A DNA stretch of 44,252 bases, taken from an uncultured Clostridium sp. (GTDB lineage: Bacteria > Bacillota > Clostridia > Oscillospirales > Acutalibacteraceae). Below, in pieces: positions 1 through 7,603 of this stretch (positions within the stretch are counted from its first letter, which is position 1; each line of letters opens with the position of its first letter). The stretch is from the NCBI GenBank assembly GCA_902471875.1, contig CABRLN010000018.1, positions 1-44,252 on the forward strand. The letters run 5' to 3'. The notes below the pieces were generated by a model, which searched no databases, was not told the DNA's origin, and was given only the letters and a program-made list of their open reading frames with translations. The translations under genes were made by a program, and so were the position numbers.

Positions 1-699
1 AGAGAAATTGATGTTCCTCTTAATGGCAGTTTTGGTATTACTGATGACAATGTCAATAATACAACTAAAATTGTTGACCAACCTGTTATTAATAATTTAG
101 ATATAGATGTTTCTAATACTGTTGAACAATCCATAAATACTATATCTGACACTATTAAACAAGATATCAAAAATACAAAAGAAGTTAAACCTTTTGGTGA
201 TAGTTTTACTTTATCAGAAAAATCTAATCCTATAGAGGATATTGCTTCCGAAGAAATTAATGTTCCTCTTAGCGATAATTTTGGTTTAGATGAAAGTGAT
301 AAATCTGTTAACACTAACCAATCATCAAGTATTGCAGACTTGATGAAAGAAGCTGAATTATCTGTTTCTAAAAAAGAAAGTGAACCATTAATAATTAACA
401 ATTCATCAGAAAGTATAGAAGATCTTATAAAACAAGCTGAATTATCTGTTAACGATAATAACACTGATATTGACAATAATTCTGAAGAATATACTGAACC
501 TGATTATAATTCTTCAGATGAGCCTGTTGAAGATGATATTGAACAATTTGAAGATACAACAATAAATGATGATTTTATTATTGAATCAATAAAGAATAGT
601 GAAGATTTTAAAAGTGCTGTAGAAAAAGTTATTAAAGATTATCTTTCTTCTGATGAATTTACAGAAAAATTAAAAAATATTTTAATTATTAATAATTAA
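1..699 (+). CDS. Acidic, internally repetitive protein, C-terminal part (5' end outside window)
   Basis: The frame is open from base 1 to the stop at 697-699, so only the last 232 residues are visible; an internal ATG at 340 is unlikely to be the true start because the same composition continues upstream. The protein is rich in Asp, Glu, Asn and Ser and has no visible membrane segment. Two kinds of internal repeat are visible: EIDVPLNGSFG (from base 4) matches EINVPLSDNFG (from base 253), and SSSIADLMKEAELSVS matches SESIEDLIKQAELSVN further on. The last ~40 residues (from about KNSEDFKSAVEKVIKDYL) look like a helical end domain. I do not recognise the family. It lies head-on to replication. 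A cytoplasmic scaffold, or the tail of a larger repeat protein, are both possible. Confidence 0.75.
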   Translation, partial: REIDVPLNGSFGITDDNVNNTTKIVDQPVINNLDIDVSNTVEQSINTISDTIKQDIKNTKEVKPFGDSFTLSEKSNPIEDIASEEINVPLSDNFGLDESDKSVNTNQSSSIADLMKEAELSVSKKESEPLIINNSSESIEDLIKQAELSVNDNNTDIDNNSEEYTEPDYNSSDEPVEDDIEQFEDTTINDDFIIESIKNSEDFKSAVEKVIKDYLSSDEFTEKLKNILIINN

Positions 700-833
700 T
701 TATTATATGATTAAAATAATATACATACAATTGTGAGCTTTACTTGTAAAATAGTAAAACTCATGGTGATAAAATTGGTATTATATGAAAACTGGCAATA
801 GAATAAAAATGAAATGAAAGGCAAGTGTAAAAA

Positions 834-1763
834 TTGCTTATAGATTACTTTATGACAGTTGGTGGACAAGTACTTATTTTGTTCATTCTTATTGCTGTTG
901 GCTATATATGCGGAAAAATCAATTTTATAAATGACAATACAGCAAAACATATTACTGACATTGTATTATATTTTGTAACTCCTTGTGTAATTATTAATGC
1001 ATATCAAGTAGAATTTAAGCCTGATATATTAGTTAATCTTGGTATAACGGCCTTGTGTGCTGTTGGTGTACATCTTATATCAATAATTATTGTAACATTA
1101 GTATTTCGTGGTAATAATATAAACAAAAGGTCAGTACTACGCTTTGGTACAGTATTTTCTAACTGCGGATTTATGTCTTTGCCACTACAACAGGCAATAA
1201 TTGGGCAAGAAGGGGTTTTATATGGAGCCGCTTTTTTAGGTGTATTTAATGTATTTTTATGGAGCTACGGTGTTGTTTGCATGAGTGGCAGTAAAAAAAG
1301 CTTTTCAAAACGAACGCTATTGCTTAATCCGGGAATTCTTGGTGTAATAGTAGCATTAGTATTATTTTTATTTTCAATTAAGCTTCCTATAGTAATTGCA
1401 CAACCTATAGAATATTTAGCGGGACTTAACACACCATTACCAATGATAATAATAGGTTTTTATTTATCTAACAGTAAAATAAGCAACGGTTTAAAAGACA
1501 AAGACGCCTGGATTTCAACTATATTAAGATTATTGGTTATTCCTGTAGTTTGCCTTCTTATAATGTATTTTGTGGGAATACGAGGAAATATATTAATTAC
1601 AGTTGCTATTGCAATAAGCGCTCCTATTGCCGCCGCAACTACAATGTTTGCAACAAAATTTGACAAAGACACAGAACTATCTGTAAACATCGTTTCTTTG
1701 TCAACGATATTTTCAATAATAACAATGTCTTGTCTGGTTGCAATTACCCAAATGTTTTCATAA
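834..1763 (+). CDS. AEC-family (auxin efflux carrier-like) membrane transporter
   Basis: A 309-residue integral membrane protein with about ten hydrophobic segments and the usual length for the AEC/BART superfamily of secondary carriers. The N-terminal bundle (GGQVLILFILIAVGYICGK), a central Asn-Cys-Gly segment near SNCGFMSLPLQQA and the C-terminal SAPIAAATTMFA segment are typical. In bacteria such carriers export or import organic acids; the substrate cannot be read from the sequence. The start is TTG at 834, chosen because an AAAGG motif lies 12 bases upstream and the first hydrophobic helix is complete. The next ATG (852) has no ribosome-binding site. It is monocistronic and converges on the sdpI-like gene, with a shared terminator. 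Confidence 0.85.
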   Translation: MLIDYFMTVGGQVLILFILIAVGYICGKINFINDNTAKHITDIVLYFVTPCVIINAYQVEFKPDILVNLGITALCAVGVHLISIIIVTLVFRGNNINKRSVLRFGTVFSNCGFMSLPLQQAIIGQEGVLYGAAFLGVFNVFLWSYGVVCMSGSKKSFSKRTLLLNPGILGVIVALVLFLFSIKLPIVIAQPIEYLAGLNTPLPMIIIGFYLSNSKISNGLKDKDAWISTILRLLVIPVVCLLIMYFVGIRGNILITVAIAISAPIAAATTMFATKFDKDTELSVNIVSLSTIFSIITMSCLVAITQMFS

Positions 1764-1854
1764 ATTATCTTAATTATAATCAAATAATAATTTTATTATA
1801 TTGTTCAATGTTCGTTATTTATATATAACAATATTTTTTAATTTTATAACACAA

Positions 1855-1898
1855 AAAAGCTATAATTCACACTTATTAATCTGTGAGTTATAGCTTTT
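1855..1898. terminator. Bidirectional intrinsic terminator between convergent genes
   Basis: Arms AAAAGCTATAATTCACAC and GTGAGTTATAGCTTTT form a long stem with A-rich left and T-rich right flanks, so it can terminate both the AEC carrier gene and the opposing sdpI-like gene. Confidence 0.8.
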
Positions 1899-1908
1899 AA
1901 TTTTTACA

Positions 1909-2589
1909 TTATCCTTCAATTTTTAATTTTTTCTCTTTATTATATAAAATTTCTGCATAAACTATTGGTATAATAACATTCATAATTATTAAAATTAAAA
2001 ATCCAATTATAAAAAAAATAAACGATGCTTCACCAATAAAAGTTCCTATAATGCCTAAAATAATCATAATAATACCGCTTATAACACCCAAATAACCGGA
2101 TAATTTATGTGTTTTTTTCCAAACTGTTTCGCTTTTTAATGTAGCATTTATTTTTATTCCCAAAATTTTGTTTTGCTTTAGTTTACCAAACATATTGCTT
2201 AAATAAACTACTAAAGCACCTAATATTAAACAAAAAAACGGTCCTATAAAGCTGCTAACATTATTAATACCATTTAAACATATAATAATTACAAACCAAA
2301 CAATAATTATAAGCAATAAAAAAATTGCAAGTATAAATTTATTTTCATATTTTTTATTACTATCTATATTTTTGTTGTTTTTTATACACAAACATCTAAT
2401 TAAATAAATTATCCCCAAAACAACAGGTAAAGCCGAAAAAAATAATAATGTCCATTTTGATGCAAAGCTGTCAGCTTCACCGGTTATGTTATAATGTGCA
2501 GGAACAATTTCTTTTGGTGACATAGCAATATACAATGCGGTTAAAGCAATATTAATTGCAGAAATTAATAAATAAATATATTTTTTCAT
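1909..2589 (-). CDS. SdpI/DUF1648-type membrane protein (immunity-like)
   Basis: 226 residues with about six membrane segments. The N-terminal part carries the DUF1648 pattern (PAHYNITGEADSFASKW, about residues 30-46), and the C-terminal part the SdpI fold with GKLKQNKILGIKINATLKS and a conserved Trp-Lys-His stretch (VWKKTHKLSGYLG). In Bacillus subtilis SdpI gives immunity to the SdpC killing factor and also sequesters the repressor SdpR. Here the gene lies 4 bases behind an ArsR-type regulator of the SdpR kind, which supports the same two-gene circuit. No sdpC-like toxin gene is present within the window, so a role in immunity to toxins of other cells or in envelope stress is an inference. 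Confidence 0.85.
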   Translation of the reverse strand: MKKYIYLLISAINIALTALYIAMSPKEIVPAHYNITGEADSFASKWTLLFFSALPVVLGIIYLIRCLCIKNNKNIDSNKKYENKFILAIFLLLIIIVWFVIIICLNGINNVSSFIGPFFCLILGALVVYLSNMFGKLKQNKILGIKINATLKSETVWKKTHKLSGYLGVISGIIMIILGIIGTFIGEASFIFFIIGFLILIIMNVIIPIVYAEILYNKEKKLKIEG

Positions 2590-2593
2590 ACCA

Positions 2594-2857
2594 TTACTCT
2601 CCTCTATTAGTAAGATTAGATAGAATATTCATAATGTCTTCTAAAACACTTGTTTTTAATGAATAAATAACATTCTGACCTTGTTTTTCAGCGTCAACTA
2701 AATCTGCCTGTTTTAAAATATTAAGATGATTACTTATTGACGGCTTTGTCATATTAAATTTTTCTGCTATCTCACCTGCATTCATATCATGCTTTTTAAG
2801 CAACTCAAGAATTTTTCGCCTTGTAGGGTCTGCAAGTGCTTTCCATACATCCCCCAT
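2594..2857 (-). CDS. ArsR-family winged-helix repressor, SdpR-like
   Basis: An 87-residue ArsR/SmtB-type regulator. KALADPTRRKILELL is the standard ArsR N-terminal helix signature; AGEIAEKFNMTKPSISNHL is the helix-turn-helix, followed by the wing (GQNVIYSLKTSVLEDI). There are no Cys pairs of the metal-sensing type, which fits SdpR-like autorepressors rather than metal sensors. The start ATG has an AGGAGGTAAT ribosome-binding site. It is the first gene of a two-gene operon with the SdpI-like gene, and an inverted repeat overlapping the predicted start of transcription is the likely operator for autorepression. Confidence 0.9.
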   Translation of the reverse strand: MGDVWKALADPTRRKILELLKKHDMNAGEIAEKFNMTKPSISNHLNILKQADLVDAEKQGQNVIYSLKTSVLEDIMNILSNLTNRGE

Positions 2858-2877
2858 ATAATTACCTCCTAAAATTA

Positions 2878-2911
2878 ATTAGTTAATTAGACAATTATTT
2901 AATTAACTAAT
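2878..2911. promoter_or_regulatory. Perfect 11-bp inverted repeat, probable SdpR-like operator
   Basis: ATTAGTTAATT at 2878-2888 and AATTAACTAAT at 2901-2911 are exact reverse complements separated by 12 bases. The element lies just downstream of the -10 box, over the expected transcription start, where an ArsR-type repressor would block the promoter. Assignment to the adjacent regulator is inferred from position. Confidence 0.65.
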
Positions 2912-2914
2912 AAT

Positions 2915-2943
2915 AGTATATTTCATTTATTTTCTTTTGTCAA
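2915..2943 (-). promoter_or_regulatory. Sigma-A promoter of the sdpR-sdpI-like operon
   Basis: On the minus strand TTGACA (2938-2943) is followed after 17 bases by TATACT (2915-2920), a near-consensus housekeeping promoter directed at the regulator gene. Confidence 0.75.
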
Positions 2944-3002
2944 TATCTTTTTTAACATACTAAATTTATTAATAGTAGTAATATAAAAAATAGTCATAAA
3001 AA

Positions 3003-3025
3003 AACCGCTTCAATTTGAAGCGGTT
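3003..3025 (-). terminator. Terminator of the rpmH-rnpA-yidD-yidC-jag operon
   Basis: AACCGCTTCAA and TTGAAGCGGTT form an 11-bp stem with a one-base loop centre; on the minus strand it is followed by a run of T residues. It lies just behind the jag stop codon. Confidence 0.85.
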
Positions 3026-3038
3026 AATAAAACTTTAA

Positions 3039-4076
3039 TTATTCAGGCTTTGTATCTACTTTACCATACAGAGAAAGACTTCCTCCCTCATTTTTCGGCT
3101 CTCTTTCACCCTGATTAGCAACATTGTCATTTCTGTTAAAATTAGTGTTGTTTCGGTTATTATAAGTTTTCTTTCTGTCATAATTATTATTATAATTTCT
3201 TCTGTTATTTCGATTATTATAATTATTTTTACGGTAAGGTCTTTTATATTCAGGGTCAGGACCAATTACAACATGCCTGTTAGTAACTTCTCCTTCTGAC
3301 CAAGAAATTGCACCATTAACCTTTTGCACAGAAGTATGTATAATTCTTCTTTCATAAGGATTCATTGGTTCAAGGGAAACATTTTTTCCTGTCTTAAGAA
3401 CCTTAAATGCCAACTTTCTGCCAAGAACCTCAAGTGTTTTTTCTCTTTTTTCTCTGTAATTGCCTGTATTTATTGTAATTCTGTAATAAGAATTTCCAAC
3501 ATGGTTTGCTACCAAACCTGCAAGATATTGCAATGCGTCAAGAGTTTCACCTCTTCTACCAATAACAGCACCAACTTGGTCACCCGACAATGTAATTTCA
3601 GCAGATGTTTCTTCCTCTTTAATCTCCACTGTAATATCTTCTAAACCCATAGCTGACAATACATTTTCAATATACTTTTTAGCCTCGGCAGCAGGTGCAT
3701 AATCATTTGGAATATTTACTACATCAGCTTCTTCTGCAGTTTGTCCCTCTTCATTATATGAAACAGATGCAGTTTGCCCCTCTTCATTATATGAAACAGA
3801 AATTTCTTCTTTAAAAACATTATTATTTTTTATAACATTTTCACTTGCAGAATTATTTAATTCTTGTTGAACATTATCTGAAAGCAAATCGTCAGATATT
3901 TCGTAAATTGCTTTTACCTTTGCAGGGCTTCCGCCAAAAATTCCAAACTTCTTTTTTTCTGCCTTTTTCATAACTTCAAACTTTACATTTGAATCACTGT
4001 TTAATCCAAGCTGATTTAAAGCATCCTGTTTGGCAAGCTCTTCTGTTTCACCAATCCCTATTGCTTCTCTTATCAT
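3039..4076 (-). CDS. jag: Jag/KhpB RNA-binding protein with Jag_N, KH and R3H domains
   Basis: 345 residues. Jag_N occupies about residues 1-60 (MIREAIGIGETEELAKQDAL, FGIFGGSPAKVKA). A KH domain carries GRRGETLDALQYL with the GRRG loop at about 173-176, and an R3H domain follows with ERRIIH at about 242-247. Jag/KhpB binds RNA with KhpA and influences cell elongation and division. The start is ATG at 4076, preceded by GAGGTG at good spacing; a GTG at 4097 overlapping the yidC stop has no ribosome-binding site. Two oddities are visible: an 11-residue tandem duplication (SVSYNEEGQTA, residues 93-114) in the linker, and a long Asn/Arg/Tyr-rich low-complexity tail from about residue 274 to near the end. 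Last gene of the operon. Confidence 0.93.
   Translation of the reverse strand: MIREAIGIGETEELAKQDALNQLGLNSDSNVKFEVMKKAEKKKFGIFGGSPAKVKAIYEISDDLLSDNVQQELNNSASENVIKNNNVFKEEISVSYNEEGQTASVSYNEEGQTAEEADVVNIPNDYAPAAEAKKYIENVLSAMGLEDITVEIKEEETSAEITLSGDQVGAVIGRRGETLDALQYLAGLVANHVGNSYYRITINTGNYREKREKTLEVLGRKLAFKVLKTGKNVSLEPMNPYERRIIHTSVQKVNGAISWSEGEVTNRHVVIGPDPEYKRPYRKNNYNNRNNRRNYNNNYDRKKTYNNRNNTNFNRNDNVANQGEREPKNEGGSLSLYGKVDTKPE
3736..3799. repeat. 33-bp tandem duplication inside jag
   Basis: Two copies of a 33-base unit (3736-3768 and 3769-3799 plus the following bases) differ at one early position. They encode SVSYNEEGQTA twice. The near identity indicates recent duplication within the flexible linker between Jag_N and KH. 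Confidence 0.9.
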
Positions 4077-4093
4077 TTTTCTACACCTCAAAC

Positions 4094-5068
4094 TCACTTT
4101 TTCTTCTTTTTATTATTACTATTATTTTCATTAATTCTCTTACGAGGATTATAAGAATAGGCTATATTTTTTTCTTTCAATCTTAAAAGCTCAACTCTTT
4201 GAGCCTCTTGTTTTGCAGTCATATGATTTACACTGTAAAAATTCTGTAAAACCATTGTCTGAATAAAGCTTGTAATTGTTGATATAATCCAGTAAAAACC
4301 AACAGCCGCCGGTACAGAATAAGCAATATATGCACTAAATACAGGCATTAAAAACATCATTGCCATCATACAGCCCTGTTGCTGTTTTAATGATCCCTGA
4401 ATTTTCATTGTAATAAACTGACTTGCAAGCGATGTAATTAAACATAGTGCAGGAATAATCCACAATATAGAAAATCCATCACTTGGTTTTCCAAGCAAAT
4501 TTAAACCTAAGAAATTAAAGCTGTTTGCATAATCAGCAATAGTTTTAATATCTACTGCACTGAAAAATTGACTTAAAAATGCCTCTCCATTGGACTGTGT
4601 TGCAATATTAACAATTTCAAGCTGTCCGTATATTGATGTAAACTGGTTACCAATACCCGGCATAACAGTTAAATTATTAAGAGCATTTGTAACTACACTG
4701 CTATCCATATGCATAGTATTAATAAGAGGACTTACTACTGCATAATAAACGCCCATAAGAATAAGCAAAGGTATAAACATAGACAGACAGCCCATTGACT
4801 GCATTCCGCCCTCTCGTTCATACAGCTTCTGAATTTCTTCATTCATTTTTTTAGTGTCGTTTGCATATTTCTTTCTTAATTCCTGCTGTTTTTGTGACAT
4901 TCTGGCATTTTTAGCCATTGACTTTTGCTGATGTATTGACATTGGAAACAATACAAGTTTAACAACAATTGTAAAGCAAATAATTGCTAAGCCATAGTTT
5001 TTAAATATAGTGTAAAAAAACCATAGTACAAAACCAAATAAACTTCCTATGGCATCGAAAATAAACAT
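4094..5068 (-). CDS. yidC: YidC/Oxa1-family membrane protein insertase
   Basis: 324 residues. It inserts membrane proteins alone or with SecYEG. Visible are the first membrane helix, the groove helix NYGLAIICFTIVVKLVLFPMS (about residues 24-44), the cytosolic coiled hairpin (about 45-90, MAKNARMSQKQQELRKKY), further helices (SMGCLSMFIPLLILMGVYYAV, LWIIPALCLITSLASQ, VGFYWIISTITSFIQTMVLQ) and a basic tail. There is no lipobox Cys, unlike Bacillus SpoIIIJ. The groove carries Lys37 where Bacillus proteins usually have Arg. The start is ATG at 5068 because GAGGAAGAG lies at good spacing; the ATG at 5089 lacks such a site. It lies between yidD and jag, as is usual in Firmicutes. Confidence 0.95.
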   Translation of the reverse strand: MFIFDAIGSLFGFVLWFFYTIFKNYGLAIICFTIVVKLVLFPMSIHQQKSMAKNARMSQKQQELRKKYANDTKKMNEEIQKLYEREGGMQSMGCLSMFIPLLILMGVYYAVVSPLINTMHMDSSVVTNALNNLTVMPGIGNQFTSIYGQLEIVNIATQSNGEAFLSQFFSAVDIKTIADYANSFNFLGLNLLGKPSDGFSILWIIPALCLITSLASQFITMKIQGSLKQQQGCMMAMMFLMPVFSAYIAYSVPAAVGFYWIISTITSFIQTMVLQNFYSVNHMTAKQEAQRVELLRLKEKNIAYSYNPRKRINENNSNNKKKKK

Positions 5069-5118
5069 TTCAAATTCTCTTCCTCTCATAAAGTAATACT
5101 AATTAAAAATCACAAAAA

Positions 5119-5346
5119 TTATTTCTTGCTTTTCTTTTGAGGAACCGGGTCATATCCACCCTTTGAAAAAGGGTTACATCTTAATATTCTCCACAAAGTC
5201 ATAAAACCGCCCTTAAAAGCTCCAAATCTTTCTATAGCCTCCAGCCCGTATTGAGAACAGGTAGGTGTAAATTTACAGCTTGGCGGTGTGTTAGGTGAAA
5301 TATTTTTTCTGTAAAATTTAATCAGCCAAATTAGCGGACGCTTCAT
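5119..5346 (-). CDS. yidD: Membrane protein insertion efficiency factor YidD
   Basis: 75 residues with the conserved family core: an amphipathic N-terminal helix (LIWLIKFYRKNISP), then three Cys residues in CKFTPTCSQYGLEAIERFG and CNPFSKGGYDPVP. YidD sits at the inner face of the membrane and aids YidC-dependent insertion. Its ATG overlaps the rnpA stop (ATGA, 5343-5346), so translation is probably coupled. Length is normal for the family. Confidence 0.95.
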   Translation of the reverse strand: MKRPLIWLIKFYRKNISPNTPPSCKFTPTCSQYGLEAIERFGAFKGGFMTLWRILRCNPFSKGGYDPVPQKKSKK

Positions 5347-5678
5347 TTAATAACACCCGCTTTTTTTAGCTGCTTTTTCATACAACGCAAAATATCCGTA
5401 CTTTTTACATAAGGTGTGCGGCCTCTGGCTACAAAAATAATATCATACCCTGTTTTTTCAAGCTTTGGGTACAACTCTCTATATGCTGCCATAACAATGC
5501 GCCTTGCTCTGTTACGTTGTACTGCTTTGCCTATTTTCTTACTGGTAGTAATTCCTACCCTTAGTTCTTTATATCTTTGTTTCAATACATAAGTAACCAA
5601 AACAGGATCAACATAAGATTTACCTTTTGAATAAATTCTGCGGAAATCTTTATTCTCTTTTATAGTAACCAACTTCAT
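5343..5678 (-). CDS. rnpA: Ribonuclease P protein component
   Basis: 111 residues. The protein subunit of RNase P supports 5' processing of tRNA precursors. The RNR signature is visible in GKAVQRNRARRIVMAAYREL (about residues 50-69), and the N-terminal strand VTIKENKDFRRIYSKGKSY is typical. It is the second gene of the operon behind rpmH and overlaps yidD by four bases. Normal length. Confidence 0.95.
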   Translation of the reverse strand: MKLVTIKENKDFRRIYSKGKSYVDPVLVTYVLKQRYKELRVGITTSKKIGKAVQRNRARRIVMAAYRELYPKLEKTGYDIIFVARGRTPYVKSTDILRCMKKQLKKAGVIK

Positions 5679-5735
5679 ATAATCATTCCTGTTAAAAATA
5701 ACAAAGCAAATAGCGGTTTTCGGTACATAAAAACA

Positions 5736-5757
5736 AAGACCACCTTTCAGTGGCCTT
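5736..5757 (-). terminator. Hairpin between rpmH and rnpA, possible attenuator
   Basis: On the minus strand AAGGCCAC pairs with GTGGTCTT (one G-U pair) around a six-base loop, followed by TGTTTTT. A partial terminator here would explain the much higher need for L34 than for RNase P protein; this role is inferred. Confidence 0.55.
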
Positions 5758-5762
5758 AATTT

Positions 5763-5897
5763 TTAGTAAGACAACCTTTTTCTACCTTTAGCTCTTCTGC
5801 GAGCAAGTACTTTTCGTCCGTTTTTGTCAGACATTCTCTTTCTGAAGCCATGCTCCTTTTTTCTGTGAAGCTTCTTAGGCTGATATGTTCTAAGCAT
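5763..5897 (-). CDS. rpmH: 50S ribosomal protein L34
   Basis: 44 residues beginning MLRTYQPKKLHRKKEHGF and ending RRRAKGRKRLSY, the full-length L34 pattern, very rich in Arg and Lys. It is a late-assembling large-subunit protein at the exit-tunnel side. The start ATG at 5897 has an AGGAGG ribosome-binding site at proper spacing and a consensus promoter upstream. A 60-codon frame that overlaps the same bases in another phase is not real. It is the first gene of the minus-strand operon and diverges from dnaA, the usual arrangement at Firmicute origins. Confidence 0.97.
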   Translation of the reverse strand: MLRTYQPKKLHRKKEHGFRKRMSDKNGRKVLARRRAKGRKRLSY

Positions 5898-5936
5898 CGA
5901 AAATCCTCCTTTCGGATATTAACCTTGCAATTTAGC

Positions 5937-5965
5937 ATTATATCTTAATTTTATGAATCCGTCAA
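5937..5965 (-). promoter_or_regulatory. Sigma-A promoter of rpmH operon
   Basis: On the minus strand TTGACG (5960-5965), 17-base spacer, TATAAT (5937-5942). It lies about 40 bases upstream of the rpmH start and is directed away from dnaA. Confidence 0.8.
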
Positions 5966-6036
5966 TAATATTTTTCTAATTTTTTATTCTTTAAAAAGAT
6001 AAATTTTCTTCAAAATACTACAACAACTATATATTG

Positions 6037-6064
6037 TATAATGTAACATATTTTTTACATTATA
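6037..6064. repeat. Perfect 10-bp inverted repeat in the rpmH-dnaA intergenic region
   Basis: TATAATGTAA (6037-6046) and TTACATTATA (6055-6064) are exact reverse complements with an eight-base loop. The rest of the 303-base gap 5898-6200 holds the two divergent promoters and AT-rich sequence; I see no good DnaA box in it. Function unknown; an operator is possible. Confidence 0.5.
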
Positions 6065-6124
6065 GTGTGTAATTAAATTATAATAAAAATTTGTTTAGAT
6101 TTTTGCAAAAAAAATAAAAAATAT

Positions 6125-6153
6125 TTGAAAAAGGTCACAAAATATGATACAAT
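6125..6153 (+). promoter_or_regulatory. Sigma-A promoter of dnaA
   Basis: TTGAAA (6125-6130), 17-base spacer, TACAAT (6148-6153), about 48 bases before the dnaA start. Confidence 0.7.
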
Positions 6154-6200
6154 AAATCAGATACATTGCAAGATAGAAAACATATGAAGAGGTGAAACTT

Positions 6201-7556
6201 TTGGATACGTTTAATGAAGCGTGGGAGGTTATTTGTGATTACCTTAAAAACAAAAGGGAAAATGGTAAAAAAGTAATTTCAGATGTTGCATATAATGCAT
6301 GGATTAAAAAAATTCAGCCTGTGTCAATAGATTTTGAAACAAAAAACATAATTCTTAAAGTACCTAACAATTTTAACAAAACAGTTATTGAAAACAGTTA
6401 TTTAGGAATTTTAAAAGTTGCATCTGAAGAAGTATTTGGTGACGAATTTAGTTATATAATTCAAATTGATAATGAAGATGATAAATCTGAGTTAACAATG
6501 TCACAACCTCCACAAAAGGTTCAAGGCGACAGATACGGAGATGAATATACCTTTGATACATATGTTGTAGGAAAATCCAATGAGCTTGCTTACAAAGCTT
6601 CACTTGCAGTTGCAAAAGATCCTGCCGGTCTTGAAGTACAAAATCCTCTGTTTATATATGGTAATTCAGGTCTTGGAAAGACGCATTTATTATATGCTAT
6701 AAAAAATGTAATTTCTAAAAATTATCCTGAAAAAAAGATTATATATGTAAAGGGTGAAGATTTTACTAATGAGCTTATCGAATCATTAAGTAAAAAAACA
6801 GCCGACAAATTTCGTGATAAATATAGAACAGTTGATGTACTTTTAATTGATGATATTCAATTTATTGCAGGTAAAGAGGCTACTCAGGAAGAATTTTTTC
6901 ATACTTTTAATACACTTTATGAGGCAAAAAAACAAATAGTATTCACATCTGACGTGCCTCCTAAAGAAATGAAAACACTTGAAGACAGGTTAAAGTCACG
7001 TTTTGAGTGGGGGTTACTTGCAGATATTCAGCCGCCGGACATTGAAACAAGAATAACAATCATTAATAAAAAAGCTGAGCAGCTTAATATAGAAATACCA
7101 TACAACATAAGCGAATTAATTGCAATGAAAATTAAAACAAACATAAGAAAGCTAGAAGGTGCTGTAAAAAAGCTGCACGCTAAAAATCTTTTAAATAATG
7201 AGAAAATAAGTGTAAAAATGGCACATGAGGTTATAGCTGAACTTCAAAGTGAAGATGTTTCAGTTGAAATTTCTTTAGATACCATTGTTGAAGAAGTTGC
7301 AAGAACATTTAACGTTACAGTAGAAGAAATAAAATCTTCTAATAGAAGAGCCACTTTGTCAAAAGCAAGACAAATTGCTATATATCTTGTAAAAGATATT
7401 ACGAATATGTCAATGGAGCAAATTGGTTCATCATTTAATGGCCGACATCATTCAACCATTGTATATACCTGCCAGCAGGTTGAAAAGAATATGGAAACTG
7501 ACCCAAAGGTTAAAGAAATTATACAAGATATAAAGAAAAATCTTCAAAATAATTAA
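6201..7556 (+). CDS. dnaA: Chromosomal replication initiator DnaA
   Basis: 451 residues, AAA+ initiator of replication that binds DnaA boxes and melts the origin. Domain I is at about 1-80, a short linker follows, then the AAA+ domain with Walker A GNSGLGKTH (about 154-162), Walker B LLIDDIQF and a sensor region, and domain IV with the DNA-binding signature MSMEQIGSSFNGRHHSTIVYT near the C terminus. The start is TTG at 6201, because AGAGGTG lies six bases upstream; a GTG at 6192 falls inside that ribosome-binding site. A rare start codon may help keep DnaA low. The gene is followed by the origin sequence. Confidence 0.97.
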   Translation: MDTFNEAWEVICDYLKNKRENGKKVISDVAYNAWIKKIQPVSIDFETKNIILKVPNNFNKTVIENSYLGILKVASEEVFGDEFSYIIQIDNEDDKSELTMSQPPQKVQGDRYGDEYTFDTYVVGKSNELAYKASLAVAKDPAGLEVQNPLFIYGNSGLGKTHLLYAIKNVISKNYPEKKIIYVKGEDFTNELIESLSKKTADKFRDKYRTVDVLLIDDIQFIAGKEATQEEFFHTFNTLYEAKKQIVFTSDVPPKEMKTLEDRLKSRFEWGLLADIQPPDIETRITIINKKAEQLNIEIPYNISELIAMKIKTNIRKLEGAVKKLHAKNLLNNEKISVKMAHEVIAELQSEDVSVEISLDTIVEEVARTFNVTVEEIKSSNRRATLSKARQIAIYLVKDITNMSMEQIGSSFNGRHHSTIVYTCQQVEKNMETDPKVKEIIQDIKKNLQNN

Positions 7557-7594
7557 TAAAGTTTTTAACAATTTAATTAACAATTAACTAACAG

Positions 7595-7603
7595 TTATCC
7601 ACA
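7595..7603 (+). promoter_or_regulatory. Perfect DnaA box
   Basis: TTATCCACA, an exact match to the consensus DnaA-binding 9-mer. It is the only perfect copy I find in the two gaps around dnaA. Confidence 0.9.

Noticed and set aside
734..763. Hairpin between the acidic protein gene and the AEC gene
   Set aside because: The stem has a mismatch and no T run follows, so a terminator cannot be supported.
5756..5938. 60-codon minus-strand frame over rpmH
   Set aside because: It is a shifted frame over L34; the 44-codon frame at 5763-5897 gives the exact L34 sequence with a proper ribosome-binding site.
5966..6124. Search for DnaA boxes upstream of dnaA
   Set aside because: AAGGTCACA and similar strings have too many mismatches to the consensus to be called.
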